From: Galerina marginata | Taxonomy: Eukaryota; Basidiomycota; Agaricomycetes; Agaricales; Galerinaceae | DNA length: 64,000 nt | NCBI GenBank assembly: GCA_023014335.1 | Contig: JAECYW010000002.1 | Span: 3,410,001-3,474,000 of the forward strand | Direction: 5' to 3' | Shown here: in pieces, positions 34,576 to 45,295 of the stretch | Layout: the number at the start of each line of letters is the position of its first letter | Numbering within the stretch: the stretch's first letter is position 1 | Notes under the pieces: generated by a model | The model's database searches: none | Told to the model about the DNA's origin: nothing | Seen by the model: only the letters and a program-made list of their open reading frames with translations | Position numbers and translations under genes: made by a program

Positions 34576-35503
34576 TTTTTTTTTTTTTTTTAAAAATCAA
34601 CAATTTATATACCGGTGCGCGAAAGCAGTCCGGTCGCCTAACTAATACAAATCCCTGGTTGAAAGCGCGCAGTAAACTACTAATCCCCAAACCAAACCCG
34701 AACCCATCCACTTCTTCCGAATCCTTCCAACGGCGTCCTTCGTGCGCCAGGCCTTAGCCGAGGGGAACGGACCACCACCCAGAAGCGCCGCACATCCACG
34801 TTTGGGCAAACCGAAGCCTGCCCACACATCTCCTGGCAGCCGCAGCTGCTGCACTCTCTCCGCCTTCCAAACCCGACGCCCACTTCAGAACCCAGACCCG
34901 ACCCGAAAACCTTCACCCACCCGCGCCTTGACGACCCGAAACCCATACCAGCAAAAAAAATAAGCAGATGCGGGGATAAGGCCCCCAACCGAATGACCGC
35001 CGAGGCAAATCATCCGCGCAAGCCAAAAGTGCAGCTACCATTCGAGATATGGGCCGCAGGGTAACCACCGGTCGTAGCGGATGCAACCGGGTACAAAACG
35101 CGAAGAACGCGCGGAACAACACCACCCCGTCCTTGGCCTGTCAACCTCGCCTGAAGGAGGGATTGGACCTCCCCCAACCGACGCAACCCGGAAGAAGGTA
35201 TCAAGGCCTCTCTGAGCGATGAGCCCGCGCGGAACGCCTTACCCAATGCCTTGCGGTGCTGCCGCTTGGCGGGCGAAGGAGAAAGCTTCTGGGTTCTCCA
35301 ACAAAAACATCAACAAACCATGTAAACGATCGGTTGGGGATTGTCTGTCGTACCGAGGGCAGTACTTCAGGATGTGTGAGCGGGTCTCGCGAGGAGCGCC
35401 GCAGCGGGGACAGCCATGAGGCTCTTGGATGTTAAACTGGTCGTAGTACGAGCCGATTGGCGCATGATTCAGTATACACCTGCACAAGCGCGCGAAGGAA
35501 GCG
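34576..35503 (-). mobile_element. 5'-truncated LINE copy 4 (minus, 928 bp)
   Basis: Flanked by a perfect 14-bp duplication CCTCCTGCACCACC (34562-34575 and 35504-35517) with poly(T) at the left. The coding end matches copies 1 and 2 (CRCILNHAPIGSYYDQFNIQ, CPRCGAPRETRSHIL, ...APQGIG then stop at about 35239). It inserted in the copia linker. Confidence 0.95.
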
Positions 35504-37091
35504 CCTCCTGCACCACCTGCACCACCAATTCCTGATCCTGCTCCTGTTGCACCACTTGCACCTGCACCACCTGCACAACCTGCACCACCTGCACAACCTG
35601 CACAACCACCAGTTGCTGGTCCTTCTCGTCGTAATCGCAAGAAGGATCCACCACCTGCACCAACTCGTCGTTCAGATCGCGTTTCTGTCCCTCCTAAGCC
35701 ATATTGGCTAAACCCAACACCTCAACAACCTCCACAACCTCCACAACCTGCTGTTGTCGAGGAAGTAGAGGAAGAAGAGGATGAGGTAGAGGCTGATGAA
35801 CTGAACATTGTTGATGGTGATGATAGACTGGAATATGCTCACTTAGCATCTGGTGCTGAGCCACGCACATACAAACAGGCAATGAAAAGTGATGATGCAC
35901 AATATTGGGAAGAGGCTACTGTCACAGAGTACAACACTCTAATGCAGAACAAAACCTGGGAAATAGTTGAACTCCCACCTGGTCAAAAGGCAATTGGTTC
36001 TGGTTGGGTTTTTAGAGTCAAGCGTAATGCAGATGGTACCATTGAGCGCTACAAAGCCCGAATTGTTGCCAAAGGATACAGTCAACGTCCTGGCATTGAT
36101 TTCAATGAGGTCTTTTGCTCCCACTTTCCGTCCTGCCACTTTGCACTTGATTATTGCTCTGGCTGCAATTGGTGACTTGGAACTTCGTTCTGTTGACATT
36201 TCTGCTGCATTCACCCAAGGTGACCTTGAGGAAGACATCTATATGCTTCAACCTGAAGGATTCCACCAAGGTGGTCCTAATATGGTACTCAAGCTCTGCC
36301 GACCACTGTATGGGTTGAAACAAGCTGGACGTCAATGGAACATCAAACTGCATAAGGCTCTCACTGAAATGGGTTATAAACGCATTGAATCTGACCGCTC
36401 TGTTTACATCTATTCAGATGGAGTTGTCAAGATCATTGTTCCCATTTACATTGATGACATTACCTATGCATCCAAGTCCAATGCTGCTATTGACAAGGCT
36501 GTAAAGCAACTGGCTGCACATTTTACACTTCGTGATTTGGGACCCACACAGTTTTTACTTGGTGTTGCAGTTGGCAGAGACCGTGAAACCAAGACTATCA
36601 CACTCCATCAACGCCAGTACATTCTGGACAGGAGAAGTATGGTATGTATGTCTGACTGCCACCCTGTCCAAACACCAATGGCTACTGGAACTATATTGTC
36701 CAAAACCATGGGTCCTCAAAATGCTGAAGAGGTGGAACAAATGCACAATGTCCCATACCTCAGTGCAGTTGGCTCTTTGCAGTACTTGGCTACAATGACC
36801 CGCCCAGACATTGCTTACACTGTGGCCTATTTGGCACGCTTCAACTCCAATCCTGGACCTAAACACTGGGCTGCTGTCAAGCACCTATTCAGATATCTTA
36901 AAGGCACTCTTGAGTACAAGTTACAGTATTGTGGTGAACATGGTCAAGAACCATTCATTACATTTACTGACTCTGCTCATGGTGATTCTGTTGATACTGG
37001 AAAGTCCACAAGTGGCTATATTACCACTATGGCTGGTGGTTCAATTGGTTGGTCAAGCAAGCTTCAAGGCATTATTGCACTGTCTACTTGT
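35504..37091 (+). pseudogene. Ty1/copia pol, part 3: reverse transcriptase and RNase H, frameshifted
   Basis: A proline-rich linker and acidic stretch lead into the copia RT start (YKQAMKSDDAQYWEEA, WVFRVKRNADGTIERYKAR). At 36112-36115 a TTTT run holds one T too many, moving the frame; the rest continues in the next frame (SVDISAAFTQGDLEEDIYM, LYGLKQAGRQW, PIYIDDITYA with the YxDD site). RNase H follows (DSAHGDSVDTGKSTSGY) and stops at GIIALSTC, where the next family residues would be EAEY. The Helitron at 37092 interrupts it there. The remaining RNase H and the 3' LTR are not found in the window. Confidence 0.9.
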
Positions 37092-40000
37092 TTAGAGGCC
37101 ATTGCTTCGCATGGCAAAAACGAGTTCTTTTTCTTTGCTGCTTCTTATCTATAATAGTACACTTGTTACAAATATCCTTTTAACTGTTTGAATTAAACTA
37201 CATTAGTTAGAAAAAAGCTAATTAGCAATTAAACTAAATTACTCTACAAACTACCAGTATATTATCAGCTCTGTATAATTATTATCAATTCATACTCCAT
37301 ATATAACAACCACTGCTTCTTTCTTTTTGCACTTAAATAATAAATCTCCTTCAAAATCATCTAACTGTCCTTGTTTTATACATTGAGCACCAGTAAGAAT
37401 ACCATCATGGTACCAGATTTCATTATTAACTATAAATCTTGATGTAAAATGATTGCTTCCACTATATATAATACCTTTCAATGATAATCTAGTTATACTC
37501 TTGTCTTGGTTTTCAATTTTAATATATTTACTTATAATCTTTTTAACCTCCAAACTAAAACATATAAAACTTGGTGAAATAGTAAAATATCTTGTGATAC
37601 AAACTTTTTTAGTACATAGTCCACAATATTTCTTTTGGTTTTGCCAGTGTTTAAAGTTTGACTGAGTAGATTTATGTGAAGAACATGTAATAAATATCAA
37701 AGATTGAGATTGAATTTGAGAACTTGCTTCATAATTACAATCACTGCACTTTTCATAACTGATATCTTTCTGATTAGGTTTTTGGAACATTGATTGTAAA
37801 AGATCACGGATATCAGTTCCTGTATGCCCTATAGGGAATTTATCTGGTTGAGATGTTTTTAATTCATGTCTAACCAAATCTCTAACTGCAGATAATGTTT
37901 GAGATCCAGTTTGAACATTTTTATATCCCTTTACCAAAGTTTGTGTAAATTCTCCATATTGACTAAGCTCTTTGGTCCATTGTTTTTTGTTTTGAGACCA
38001 TAAATTGAACAATATTGTAAATAATGAGTCATAAGAACAGCTATAATTGACTGAATCCCATTTTAAGCCTTGAAGTTCAATATCATAAGTAATTTTGGGT
38101 TTTTTGATCTTAATTATTTTCTTAGCCTCTAATGGAACTATAGGTATTTCAGTATCCTCTATTTTTCTCTTTAAATTGTTTACTTTAACTGGGATTGAAC
38201 CTTTGGCAGGCTGAAAATGTTGTGCAACAAAAGTTTTAGCTTTTGAGACCACAGGCTTCTTATTGATAATAGTCCATGGACTATCTTTAACAGCTGCTGT
38301 ATTTTCCATTGGCTTTTCTTTAGACCATTGTAGTGCTTTATCTATACAAGGTGGACAATAACCTGTGCCTTTGATTTGTTGATACTGTCTTATTATAATA
38401 TTTCTAAGATTTCCAGTAATTGAAGTAGGAAGTTGATCAAGATATTTGAGTCTAGTAATCTCATCTAATAACTCAAGTTCTCTGAATTCTTGTCTTAGAT
38501 AACCAGATATACCACATGTAATTTTATGATCATCAAAGCCTTGAAGAATAATTGTGCCTTCTGCAGTTGAACCTCTAGATAATGCAGTGTAATAAGCCAT
38601 ATGACTGCGACAACTATTCAAATTTACAACATTGTATTCTCTTGTTTTTCCTTGTGAAGCATAATCAGTCATTGCAAAATTTGGAAGCACAGAAACTTGA
38701 GATCTATTAATTGAAATAGGGGATTTTAAACCTGAACAAAGAACACTCTTACTAGAGCGAGTTAAAGGAACAACATTTTGAGGAAGACCTTTGAGTTGAA
38801 TTGTCTTAGCTGGTGAATCAAGTTTGACAAATAAAACATCAAGAACCAAATGATTTTCAGCACCTTTTGAAGCTTGCCAGCCTACAACATGAGCTTCTTG
38901 ACCACGTGTGATACATAATTCTGTAGCATCATTATTGCGGATCATAACTGGCATTCCAAAACATAAAGACAATTTTCCAGGAACAGTTTCAGTCATTGAA
39001 TATCTCATATTCCATAGAATATTTTGAAGTTTTGAAGGAAGAGATACTTGTTTTTTTCTGATTGTTTTAGCTTGAGGATTTTTTCTCTTTAAAAGTCTAA
39101 GTGTTTCAGGTGGAACACTTTCACCAATAGTATCCACAGAATAAAAATCAGTTAGAGTCTGACCAGTGTCTTTTGCAAATCTCTGACATCCCAGATCATT
39201 GATTTTATCCTTTTCAGAATTTAAACCTAGAATGATTGAGACATTGCGGAATAATGAACTAGCAATATTGGGCTGATCCTTTCTTTTTCCAGCTATTCTT
39301 GTTCTGAGAAACTGAATATCAGAAGCTGTACAGGCTGCGTAGCGCATATTTTCTAAAGCAGTGCGAAGTTTAGTATCTGCAGGAGATTGAAATCTTTGTC
39401 TCATGTTTTGTCGCAAAATCACAACTGTAGTTATCTGATGCCATAAAGCTTTGCCTATTGCAGTTTGCTGGCCAGGTTCTGTCATAGCAGCATTAATTGT
39501 AGTACCAACTCCTCCACTGTAAAGAGAAGCACCTTTAACAGGTGCTAATTGAGCAAAATCTCCAGCAAAAATCATATTCATACCACCAAATGGATTATCA
39601 ACAACATTTTTAAGTTTAGCAAGCTGAGCACTGATTTTATAAAGATCAAGACATGATAACATTGAAACTTCATCAAGAAAAATATATTCAACACCTTCAA
39701 GTCTAGTATAAACCTGAGCTAAATTGGTTTGTTCATTTTTTTTCATTGCCTCAGTTTGAATACCTAGAGCTGAATGATATGTAGATCCTTTGAGTAAAGC
39801 AGCTGCTGAACCAGTAGGAGCCAGAATCATGATGCGATGTTTTTCTTTTCTTAGTTCAAAAAAAGCAATTAAAGCCTTAATAACCTGAGATTTACCAGTT
39901 CCACCCATTCCACCTAGATACATTTTAAGAGGTTCAGTTTTATGAAGGGTTGCATGATTAGCCACAATGCGGAATGCACGCTCTTGTTCTGTATTTAAAC

Positions 40001-43000
40001 TAAATTTACTAACAGTATCATCAATGAATTTCTGTTCATTCAATTTTTCAGCCTGGAAATCCTTATTAATATATGATATATCTGATACTACAACTTCATC
40101 ATGAGACTCATGGTTATCAGTAGATTTATTAATACCTGATGGCAGATCCTTCATTCTTTGAGCAATGACATCTTTTTTAGCAGCATCAACTATAGAATTC
40201 CATTCACTGCTATTGAAATTCTCAGTAGGTTTAAAAGTGCTATCAGGTTTTATAGTATTGTCTTTGGAGCTATCCAGCCAGCCTATATTTTGAACTACTT
40301 TTTCAATCTGAGCCATTTCTTCAGTTTTAGCTGCATCATTTATAAGAAGTTCAGACATGTCTTGTTCATTATCAAAAGATGCTAGTGGACCATCATCAGT
40401 ATAGTCCAATGCTGTCTGATCTAGTTCATTAAGAGTTTGTTCACTATCAATCCAAGATCCAAATATACTATTCTTTTGAGCTGCACCTTTTTTCAATTTA
40501 GCAGAGTAATCATCTCTGGCATCATTGCATTCATATCTTAAATTGAAATTCTTCATCAACTGGTTTTGATGTTTAGCAAATTTGAAAGCATTAAAAGCTT
40601 CATCCCAGGTTTGATTTTCAAGCTTAAGATCTCTTCCAGTTCTCCATGGTTTAAAAAGTGTTAACATTGTTGAACAATAATATTCTCTATCACCTTGATC
40701 ACTTCTAGGAAGAATGCCACCTAAAAACACTGGAACTACTAAGGGATCATTGGTTTTATAAACTACCTCATGTGTTCTATACAAAGGATGACCAGGTAAG
40801 AAGTTATACTTTATATTAAGACTTGTTTCAGCAGGTTTATTGATAGTACTATTTTGAATATTTAATTCATCATCTGACTGGCTGGATTTGCCACCACCAA
40901 CTTGTGAAATAATATCTAGCTCATCATTTGAATCCAGTTCCTCATTTAATTCTTCTTCTTCAATATTATCAAGCTGTCCATTAAGAATATCTTGCAAGGA
41001 GTCAAATTTTTTCAAGTTCTTTTTTGAGCGTCTTGTAGTTTCTGATCTTCGAATCCATTCATATAAAGTGATATTTTTGTGTATGTTTGGGCGATAAATA
41101 TAATCATCAACTTTAGAAAGACCAACATAGTCTCCAAGATTCTTATCAAGAACAACTTTTTCTGGACTTTCTTCTTTATCATTATCACCCCATGCATCTC
41201 TGACTTTGCGGACATAGAGTCTCCAGTAAAACTTTATAAATTTGTGCTGAGTATAATGATCTGGATTTCCTAATAGATATAAAGATGCCATTGGACTTCC
41301 TATTTCCATTTTAGATGTAAGTGAGTTGACCATTTTAGTCATTAAAGCTCTAGCAGTTTCTTGGCGACTACTGCTACCACCTAGTAACTCTGAATTTTTA
41401 GAGAATATTTGGCGCACTGTATCAAAAATTGAATAAGTTGTAAGACCTGGTTTAGTAACATAATCTGTAACATAAGCAACAACAGCTTTGACTGAAGTTC
41501 CAGACAAAAGACTTGTTACATCTGTATTTGCTCTAATAAGATAAGACAGAGCTGGTGTAAATGTATTCATCCAACTTTCACCTTTTTTCAATTTTAGAGC
41601 ACCTGTAAGAGGTTCAACCATTGTATTCTCAACAATATCTCTAGGAAATCTTGCTTTACATTCACCTTTGCTATTTTTGCAGCCTTTTCTTACAGATCTA
41701 CCATCTTTGGTTTCAATATCAGTTCTACAGTCATGTCTATTAGATCTTGCAAGTATATCATTGGTCTCTTCTTCAAATTTAACCCACCATTCATTTAATT
41801 CCTTGCATTTGGAACAATCTGTACAATTTTTTGATTTACATAATTCAGGTGGAGGTTTTGGCATTGTTTTTGTTGGATCTGAGTAACCAGTCTGTTCTTG
41901 CTTAGATTTGAAAGATGCAAGGATATCAGCTAATGGCTTTTCATTTAACAATTCACCTTGATGAACACTTTCCAGATATTCTACCATTTGTTTTTGAAAG
42001 TCAGAAGTAGTATCCATAATGCGATCTCTGATCTCCTGAGGTGAAAGTGAATTTTTAATCCATAATAGCAGATGTAGATGCAAAGTTAGACGACCTTGTT
42101 GTTCAACTGTTCCATAATAAGCATTTGTTTTACCATACAAGCCTGGAGAGTTATTGCCAACACCCAATACATGTTTAATAAAGGTTTCACACATAAAATG
42201 AAAGAATCTTGCAGCTGCCACAGGATTTTGAGCAACAAGGCGGTAAGCTTCATCAGGCAGGCAAATCTCAGGTTTGAACTCAATATCCTTATCAGCAAAA
42301 TAAAGACAGATTGGATGTTTACTATCTGCAGGAGAAAGTGTAATAAACCAAGAAGGAGCACCTATATAGGAAATCAAAGACCATATTTCATTGCGCATAG
42401 ACTTTTTACCTGCTAAAGAACCTTCAACATGACCTCCAATTGTATCCAAGTCTTGTATGACTTTATAGCATAGTTTTTCCTCTTCAGTTTCAGGTTTTAC
42501 ACGCTCACCAAGAGAAAGGCGCTTGCTAATATTAGATAGCACTGAATGATTAAGGTTTAATAGGCGATTAGCCATTTCTGAAAAATAAGATCTTTGTACT
42601 ACTAATCTTCCTCGACTTGTACTTTGAGAAATCTGTTCATGATTAAATGCAATCAAAGGAAAATTGGGATCAGTTTGAAACCTTTTATCATGATACATTA
42701 ACAGATGTCTTTTCTGGACCAAAGGTGAATGGATTTTGTTCATTATTGATTGACCTATACCACCATGACCATATGGAAAAAGCCATGGAAGCATAGAAGG
42801 AAACAACTGAGGATTTTTAAATATTGAGCAAGGTTTTTCAGAATGGCCAGCAAATAAAATTTTTCCATTGCTCATAAGATGTTCCAAAGCTTTAGCCTTT
42901 ATAGTATCAATAGAAAGCTCTGAAAACTCTTGTCCTGTAAGACCTTGAACAGTAAATGAGCAAGGACCTGATTCTACACCATCTTCTTCTTCATTATCAT

Positions 43001-45295
43001 GTACACTAGTGGCTTCTGGATCTTTATTTATAATAGACTCTCTATAATCAATAACAACAGGACAGTCACTTTCAGGATATTGCATTAAGTTGTCTTTTGA
43101 GATACCAACATCAGAATAATCAGCATGATTTAATTTAAGCCAGTTTAAAGCATTAGCTACATGGTTGCGACGGACAAGTAAAGGAGTGCGTTTAATATCA
43201 TCTTTGGTGGGTCTGCAAGGTCCAGTAAATATAAATGCAAGAACTTCATCAAGCTCTTTTACTGGAGGTGGTAAAACATCATATATTTTTGGGACTGGAT
43301 TTTGAAAGGTAATAGCATTGGCTCTCATTTTATATCTGCCTGATGCTACTTTGACTATGCATCTATTGTGTCTTACACGTGCAATTAAAAGCTTTTCAAC
43401 ATAAGTCAGATTTTTAAGCACATCTGGTACTTCACCAATCCAAAAACCTGAAGCTAAAGCAAATAAGGGTATTTTGTTTTTCTTCAAACTAGCACAACAG
43501 GTTTTACATGCATGAGTACATTTTGAATCAATAATTGGACCAGTAATATCAGAAATAGGATCTTCAGGAGTTTTTCTTTCTTTGCGAGTAATACCTGGGT
43601 TTATTAATACCTTTAGTCTATTTTTTATTTCACTTAAGGGTATTAGATTTCTAAATGGTGTTAATCTTCCACAAACTGCACAGCCTGCTTCTACAAATTG
43701 AGAAGGACTTGTATCTTGTATAAAGCCTGAAATTATTTTATAAAGTAGACTTTTAGATGGTGGCTGAGGAGGAAAAGTTTTATTTCTTTCTTCAGACTCA
43801 GATATATCTTTTTGTTTCTTTAGGTTATTTTGGGCCGCTTTATTGTGGATATGATTTGCTTTTTTAACTTTATTAAGCTTGTTATACCAAGTAGTTTGAC
43901 GTTCAGCAGGTGTTGCAGGTGTTAATATAGCTGGTGCAAGGGAAAAAATAGTACAAAAGCCAGCACAGTTACCAACACACTGATGAGAAGATAGTACATT
44001 CATTAAAGCTGGTAAAGAATGTGTACTTATTTTACAAATATCATGACATTTTGCAATAGTGCGGGCTTGTTTTAGAGTAATCTTATCACATAATAGCTCC
44101 AAAGGTACACGCACTAAAAGAATGTCATTCTTATTCCTATATTTGTCCAAAGCTTCCTTAAATACCATATGACCACTATATTTTAAATTTGTATTATCTA
44201 TGCAGATTGAGGAATTTTGAAAAAGAATATATTTTGAAATAGAAGCATATGTTAGAGTTTTTTTAGGACCAGCCCCAAAGAAAGAAGAGTTATCAGGTTG
44301 AAGAATACAATTACTTCCATCCCACTTATGTGCTATTGAACATTTTAATTGGTTTATAAAGTGTTTAGAACAAGAATTAGTGATACAAAAATTAGATAAA
44401 GGCTGCTGATAATTATACCACCACTGCATAGATACTTTCTCTTCATGTAGATAAGGCATGGGAATTCTAGCCAAAACAAAAGTCTGAATAGCAGAAGATA
44501 CTAATATTGGAGATACATCGTAAGTAAACAAAGCCAGCTGATGCAGGGCCAACTGAGAAGATTTAATGTTAAGCCTCATAAAATTTGAATATTCATGTTT
44601 CAATAGAAGGTTTCTGATAAGTTGTAAATACACTCTATGCACCTGATAAAAGATATCAGTGTCTAATGAAGCCATATATACATAGTAAAACAGCTTGTTT
44701 AAAGAACAGCTAGTTAAATAAATATATTCTACAAAAGCCTCAAACATATGTTGAGTGCATGGTTTAAATTTGCTAACTAAGTCATGACTATTGATGCTAG
44801 ATATAGTCCTATGAAAGGTCTTAGTGGTAAATATATCAGATATATATTGAAGTCTAGTGCCAGAGATATGGGGTGTAGGTTGAATACTAATGTCAGAGGT
44901 ATCAAAAGTATGCTGAATGCTAATGCCAATGCCAAGAATGCCAGATAAGTTTTGAATATCATAAGTGTCAGCTTTGAAGGTCAAAAAAGTCAGATTTGAG
45001 GCTTCAAAGTGTATTAAAGGTATACCTAAAGCAAAGCTTTGAAAGGATTGAGATAGAGAGCTGAATTGATTGAGCTTTCTTGGTATAAGTATAAAGAAGA
45101 CTAGGAAGACAAGAAGCAATCTCATTGGAGCTGAAGATAGAGAGAGTAGATGGTGGTAAGTAGGAAGAAAGAGCGCTCTTCAAAAGTTGAACTTTCAACA
45201 TTAGTTGATGTTTGTTTGGTTACTGATGTCAGACTGAGGGTATAAACATAGAGCAAACAAAGATAATTATAAGCGTAATAATACAAATGAAGTAA
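37092..45295 (-). mobile_element. Autonomous Helitron/Helentron H5 (right end not located)
   Basis: The 3' terminus at 37092 reads, on minus, ACTCGTTTTTGCCATGCG then AAGCAATGGCCTCTAA: an internal half of the asymmetric inverted repeat, the hairpin, and CTAA. It is the same end as H4 and the short copies H1 and H3. The element carries an intact RepHel ORF. I did not find the 5' terminus (plus-strand GTAAGAACTCGT or GTAAGAACTTGT) between 45126 and 64000, nor any resumption of copia. The right end given here is therefore only the start of the next gene. Confidence 0.85.
37290..45125 (-). CDS. Helitron Rep/helicase (RepHel) with C-terminal USP-like cysteine peptidase domain
   Basis: One uninterrupted ORF of 2,611 aa, the rolling-circle transposition protein. 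The N-terminal third has cysteine pairs (CVGNCAGFC, CAVCGR, CTHACKTCC) and the helitron-like N region. Rep domain: HUH motif GRLTLHLHLLLW (His 1016 and 1018) and the two-tyrosine motif YVTDYVTK (Tyr 1218 and 1222), for strand nicking and joining. Helicase (PIF1 type): Walker A GGMGGTGKS (Lys 1745), FLDEVSML, GDFAQLAP, and a late motif with ASQGKTR and YYTALSRG. C-terminus: NYSCSYDSLFTILFN (Cys 2363), CSDCNYEASS, and SNHFTSRFI...WYHDG (His 2559), a ubiquitin-specific-peptidase-like arrangement. The ATG at 45125 is the first in frame; its hydrophobic start (MRLLLVFLVFFILI) looks odd, so a later ATG may be used. The stop lies about 200 bp from the element's 3' end. It is unbroken and so may be active. 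Confidence 0.95.
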   Translation of the reverse strand: MRLLLVFLVFFILIPRKLNQFSSLSQSFQSFALGIPLIHFEASNLTFLTFKADTYDIQNLSGILGIGISIQHTFDTSDISIQPTPHISGTRLQYISDIFTTKTFHRTISSINSHDLVSKFKPCTQHMFEAFVEYIYLTSCSLNKLFYYVYMASLDTDIFYQVHRVYLQLIRNLLLKHEYSNFMRLNIKSSQLALHQLALFTYDVSPILVSSAIQTFVLARIPMPYLHEEKVSMQWWYNYQQPLSNFCITNSCSKHFINQLKCSIAHKWDGSNCILQPDNSSFFGAGPKKTLTYASISKYILFQNSSICIDNTNLKYSGHMVFKEALDKYRNKNDILLVRVPLELLCDKITLKQARTIAKCHDICKISTHSLPALMNVLSSHQCVGNCAGFCTIFSLAPAILTPATPAERQTTWYNKLNKVKKANHIHNKAAQNNLKKQKDISESEERNKTFPPQPPSKSLLYKIISGFIQDTSPSQFVEAGCAVCGRLTPFRNLIPLSEIKNRLKVLINPGITRKERKTPEDPISDITGPIIDSKCTHACKTCCASLKKNKIPLFALASGFWIGEVPDVLKNLTYVEKLLIARVRHNRCIVKVASGRYKMRANAITFQNPVPKIYDVLPPPVKELDEVLAFIFTGPCRPTKDDIKRTPLLVRRNHVANALNWLKLNHADYSDVGISKDNLMQYPESDCPVVIDYRESIINKDPEATSVHDNEEEDGVESGPCSFTVQGLTGQEFSELSIDTIKAKALEHLMSNGKILFAGHSEKPCSIFKNPQLFPSMLPWLFPYGHGGIGQSIMNKIHSPLVQKRHLLMYHDKRFQTDPNFPLIAFNHEQISQSTSRGRLVVQRSYFSEMANRLLNLNHSVLSNISKRLSLGERVKPETEEEKLCYKVIQDLDTIGGHVEGSLAGKKSMRNEIWSLISYIGAPSWFITLSPADSKHPICLYFADKDIEFKPEICLPDEAYRLVAQNPVAAARFFHFMCETFIKHVLGVGNNSPGLYGKTNAYYGTVEQQGRLTLHLHLLLWIKNSLSPQEIRDRIMDTTSDFQKQMVEYLESVHQGELLNEKPLADILASFKSKQEQTGYSDPTKTMPKPPPELCKSKNCTDCSKCKELNEWWVKFEEETNDILARSNRHDCRTDIETKDGRSVRKGCKNSKGECKARFPRDIVENTMVEPLTGALKLKKGESWMNTFTPALSYLIRANTDVTSLLSGTSVKAVVAYVTDYVTKPGLTTYSIFDTVRQIFSKNSELLGGSSSRQETARALMTKMVNSLTSKMEIGSPMASLYLLGNPDHYTQHKFIKFYWRLYVRKVRDAWGDNDKEESPEKVVLDKNLGDYVGLSKVDDYIYRPNIHKNITLYEWIRRSETTRRSKKNLKKFDSLQDILNGQLDNIEEEELNEELDSNDELDIISQVGGGKSSQSDDELNIQNSTINKPAETSLNIKYNFLPGHPLYRTHEVVYKTNDPLVVPVFLGGILPRSDQGDREYYCSTMLTLFKPWRTGRDLKLENQTWDEAFNAFKFAKHQNQLMKNFNLRYECNDARDDYSAKLKKGAAQKNSIFGSWIDSEQTLNELDQTALDYTDDGPLASFDNEQDMSELLINDAAKTEEMAQIEKVVQNIGWLDSSKDNTIKPDSTFKPTENFNSSEWNSIVDAAKKDVIAQRMKDLPSGINKSTDNHESHDEVVVSDISYINKDFQAEKLNEQKFIDDTVSKFSLNTEQERAFRIVANHATLHKTEPLKMYLGGMGGTGKSQVIKALIAFFELRKEKHRIMILAPTGSAAALLKGSTYHSALGIQTEAMKKNEQTNLAQVYTRLEGVEYIFLDEVSMLSCLDLYKISAQLAKLKNVVDNPFGGMNMIFAGDFAQLAPVKGASLYSGGVGTTINAAMTEPGQQTAIGKALWHQITTVVILRQNMRQRFQSPADTKLRTALENMRYAACTASDIQFLRTRIAGKRKDQPNIASSLFRNVSIILGLNSEKDKINDLGCQRFAKDTGQTLTDFYSVDTIGESVPPETLRLLKRKNPQAKTIRKKQVSLPSKLQNILWNMRYSMTETVPGKLSLCFGMPVMIRNNDATELCITRGQEAHVVGWQASKGAENHLVLDVLFVKLDSPAKTIQLKGLPQNVVPLTRSSKSVLCSGLKSPISINRSQVSVLPNFAMTDYASQGKTREYNVVNLNSCRSHMAYYTALSRGSTAEGTIILQGFDDHKITCGISGYLRQEFRELELLDEITRLKYLDQLPTSITGNLRNIIIRQYQQIKGTGYCPPCIDKALQWSKEKPMENTAAVKDSPWTIINKKPVVSKAKTFVAQHFQPAKGSIPVKVNNLKRKIEDTEIPIVPLEAKKIIKIKKPKITYDIELQGLKWDSVNYSCSYDSLFTILFNLWSQNKKQWTKELSQYGEFTQTLVKGYKNVQTGSQTLSAVRDLVRHELKTSQPDKFPIGHTGTDIRDLLQSMFQKPNQKDISYEKCSDCNYEASSQIQSQSLIFITCSSHKSTQSNFKHWQNQKKYCGLCTKKVCITRYFTISPSFICFSLEVKKIISKYIKIENQDKSITRLSLKGIIYSGSNHFTSRFIVNNEIWYHDGILTGAQCIKQGQLDDFEGDLLFKCKKKEAVVVIYGV

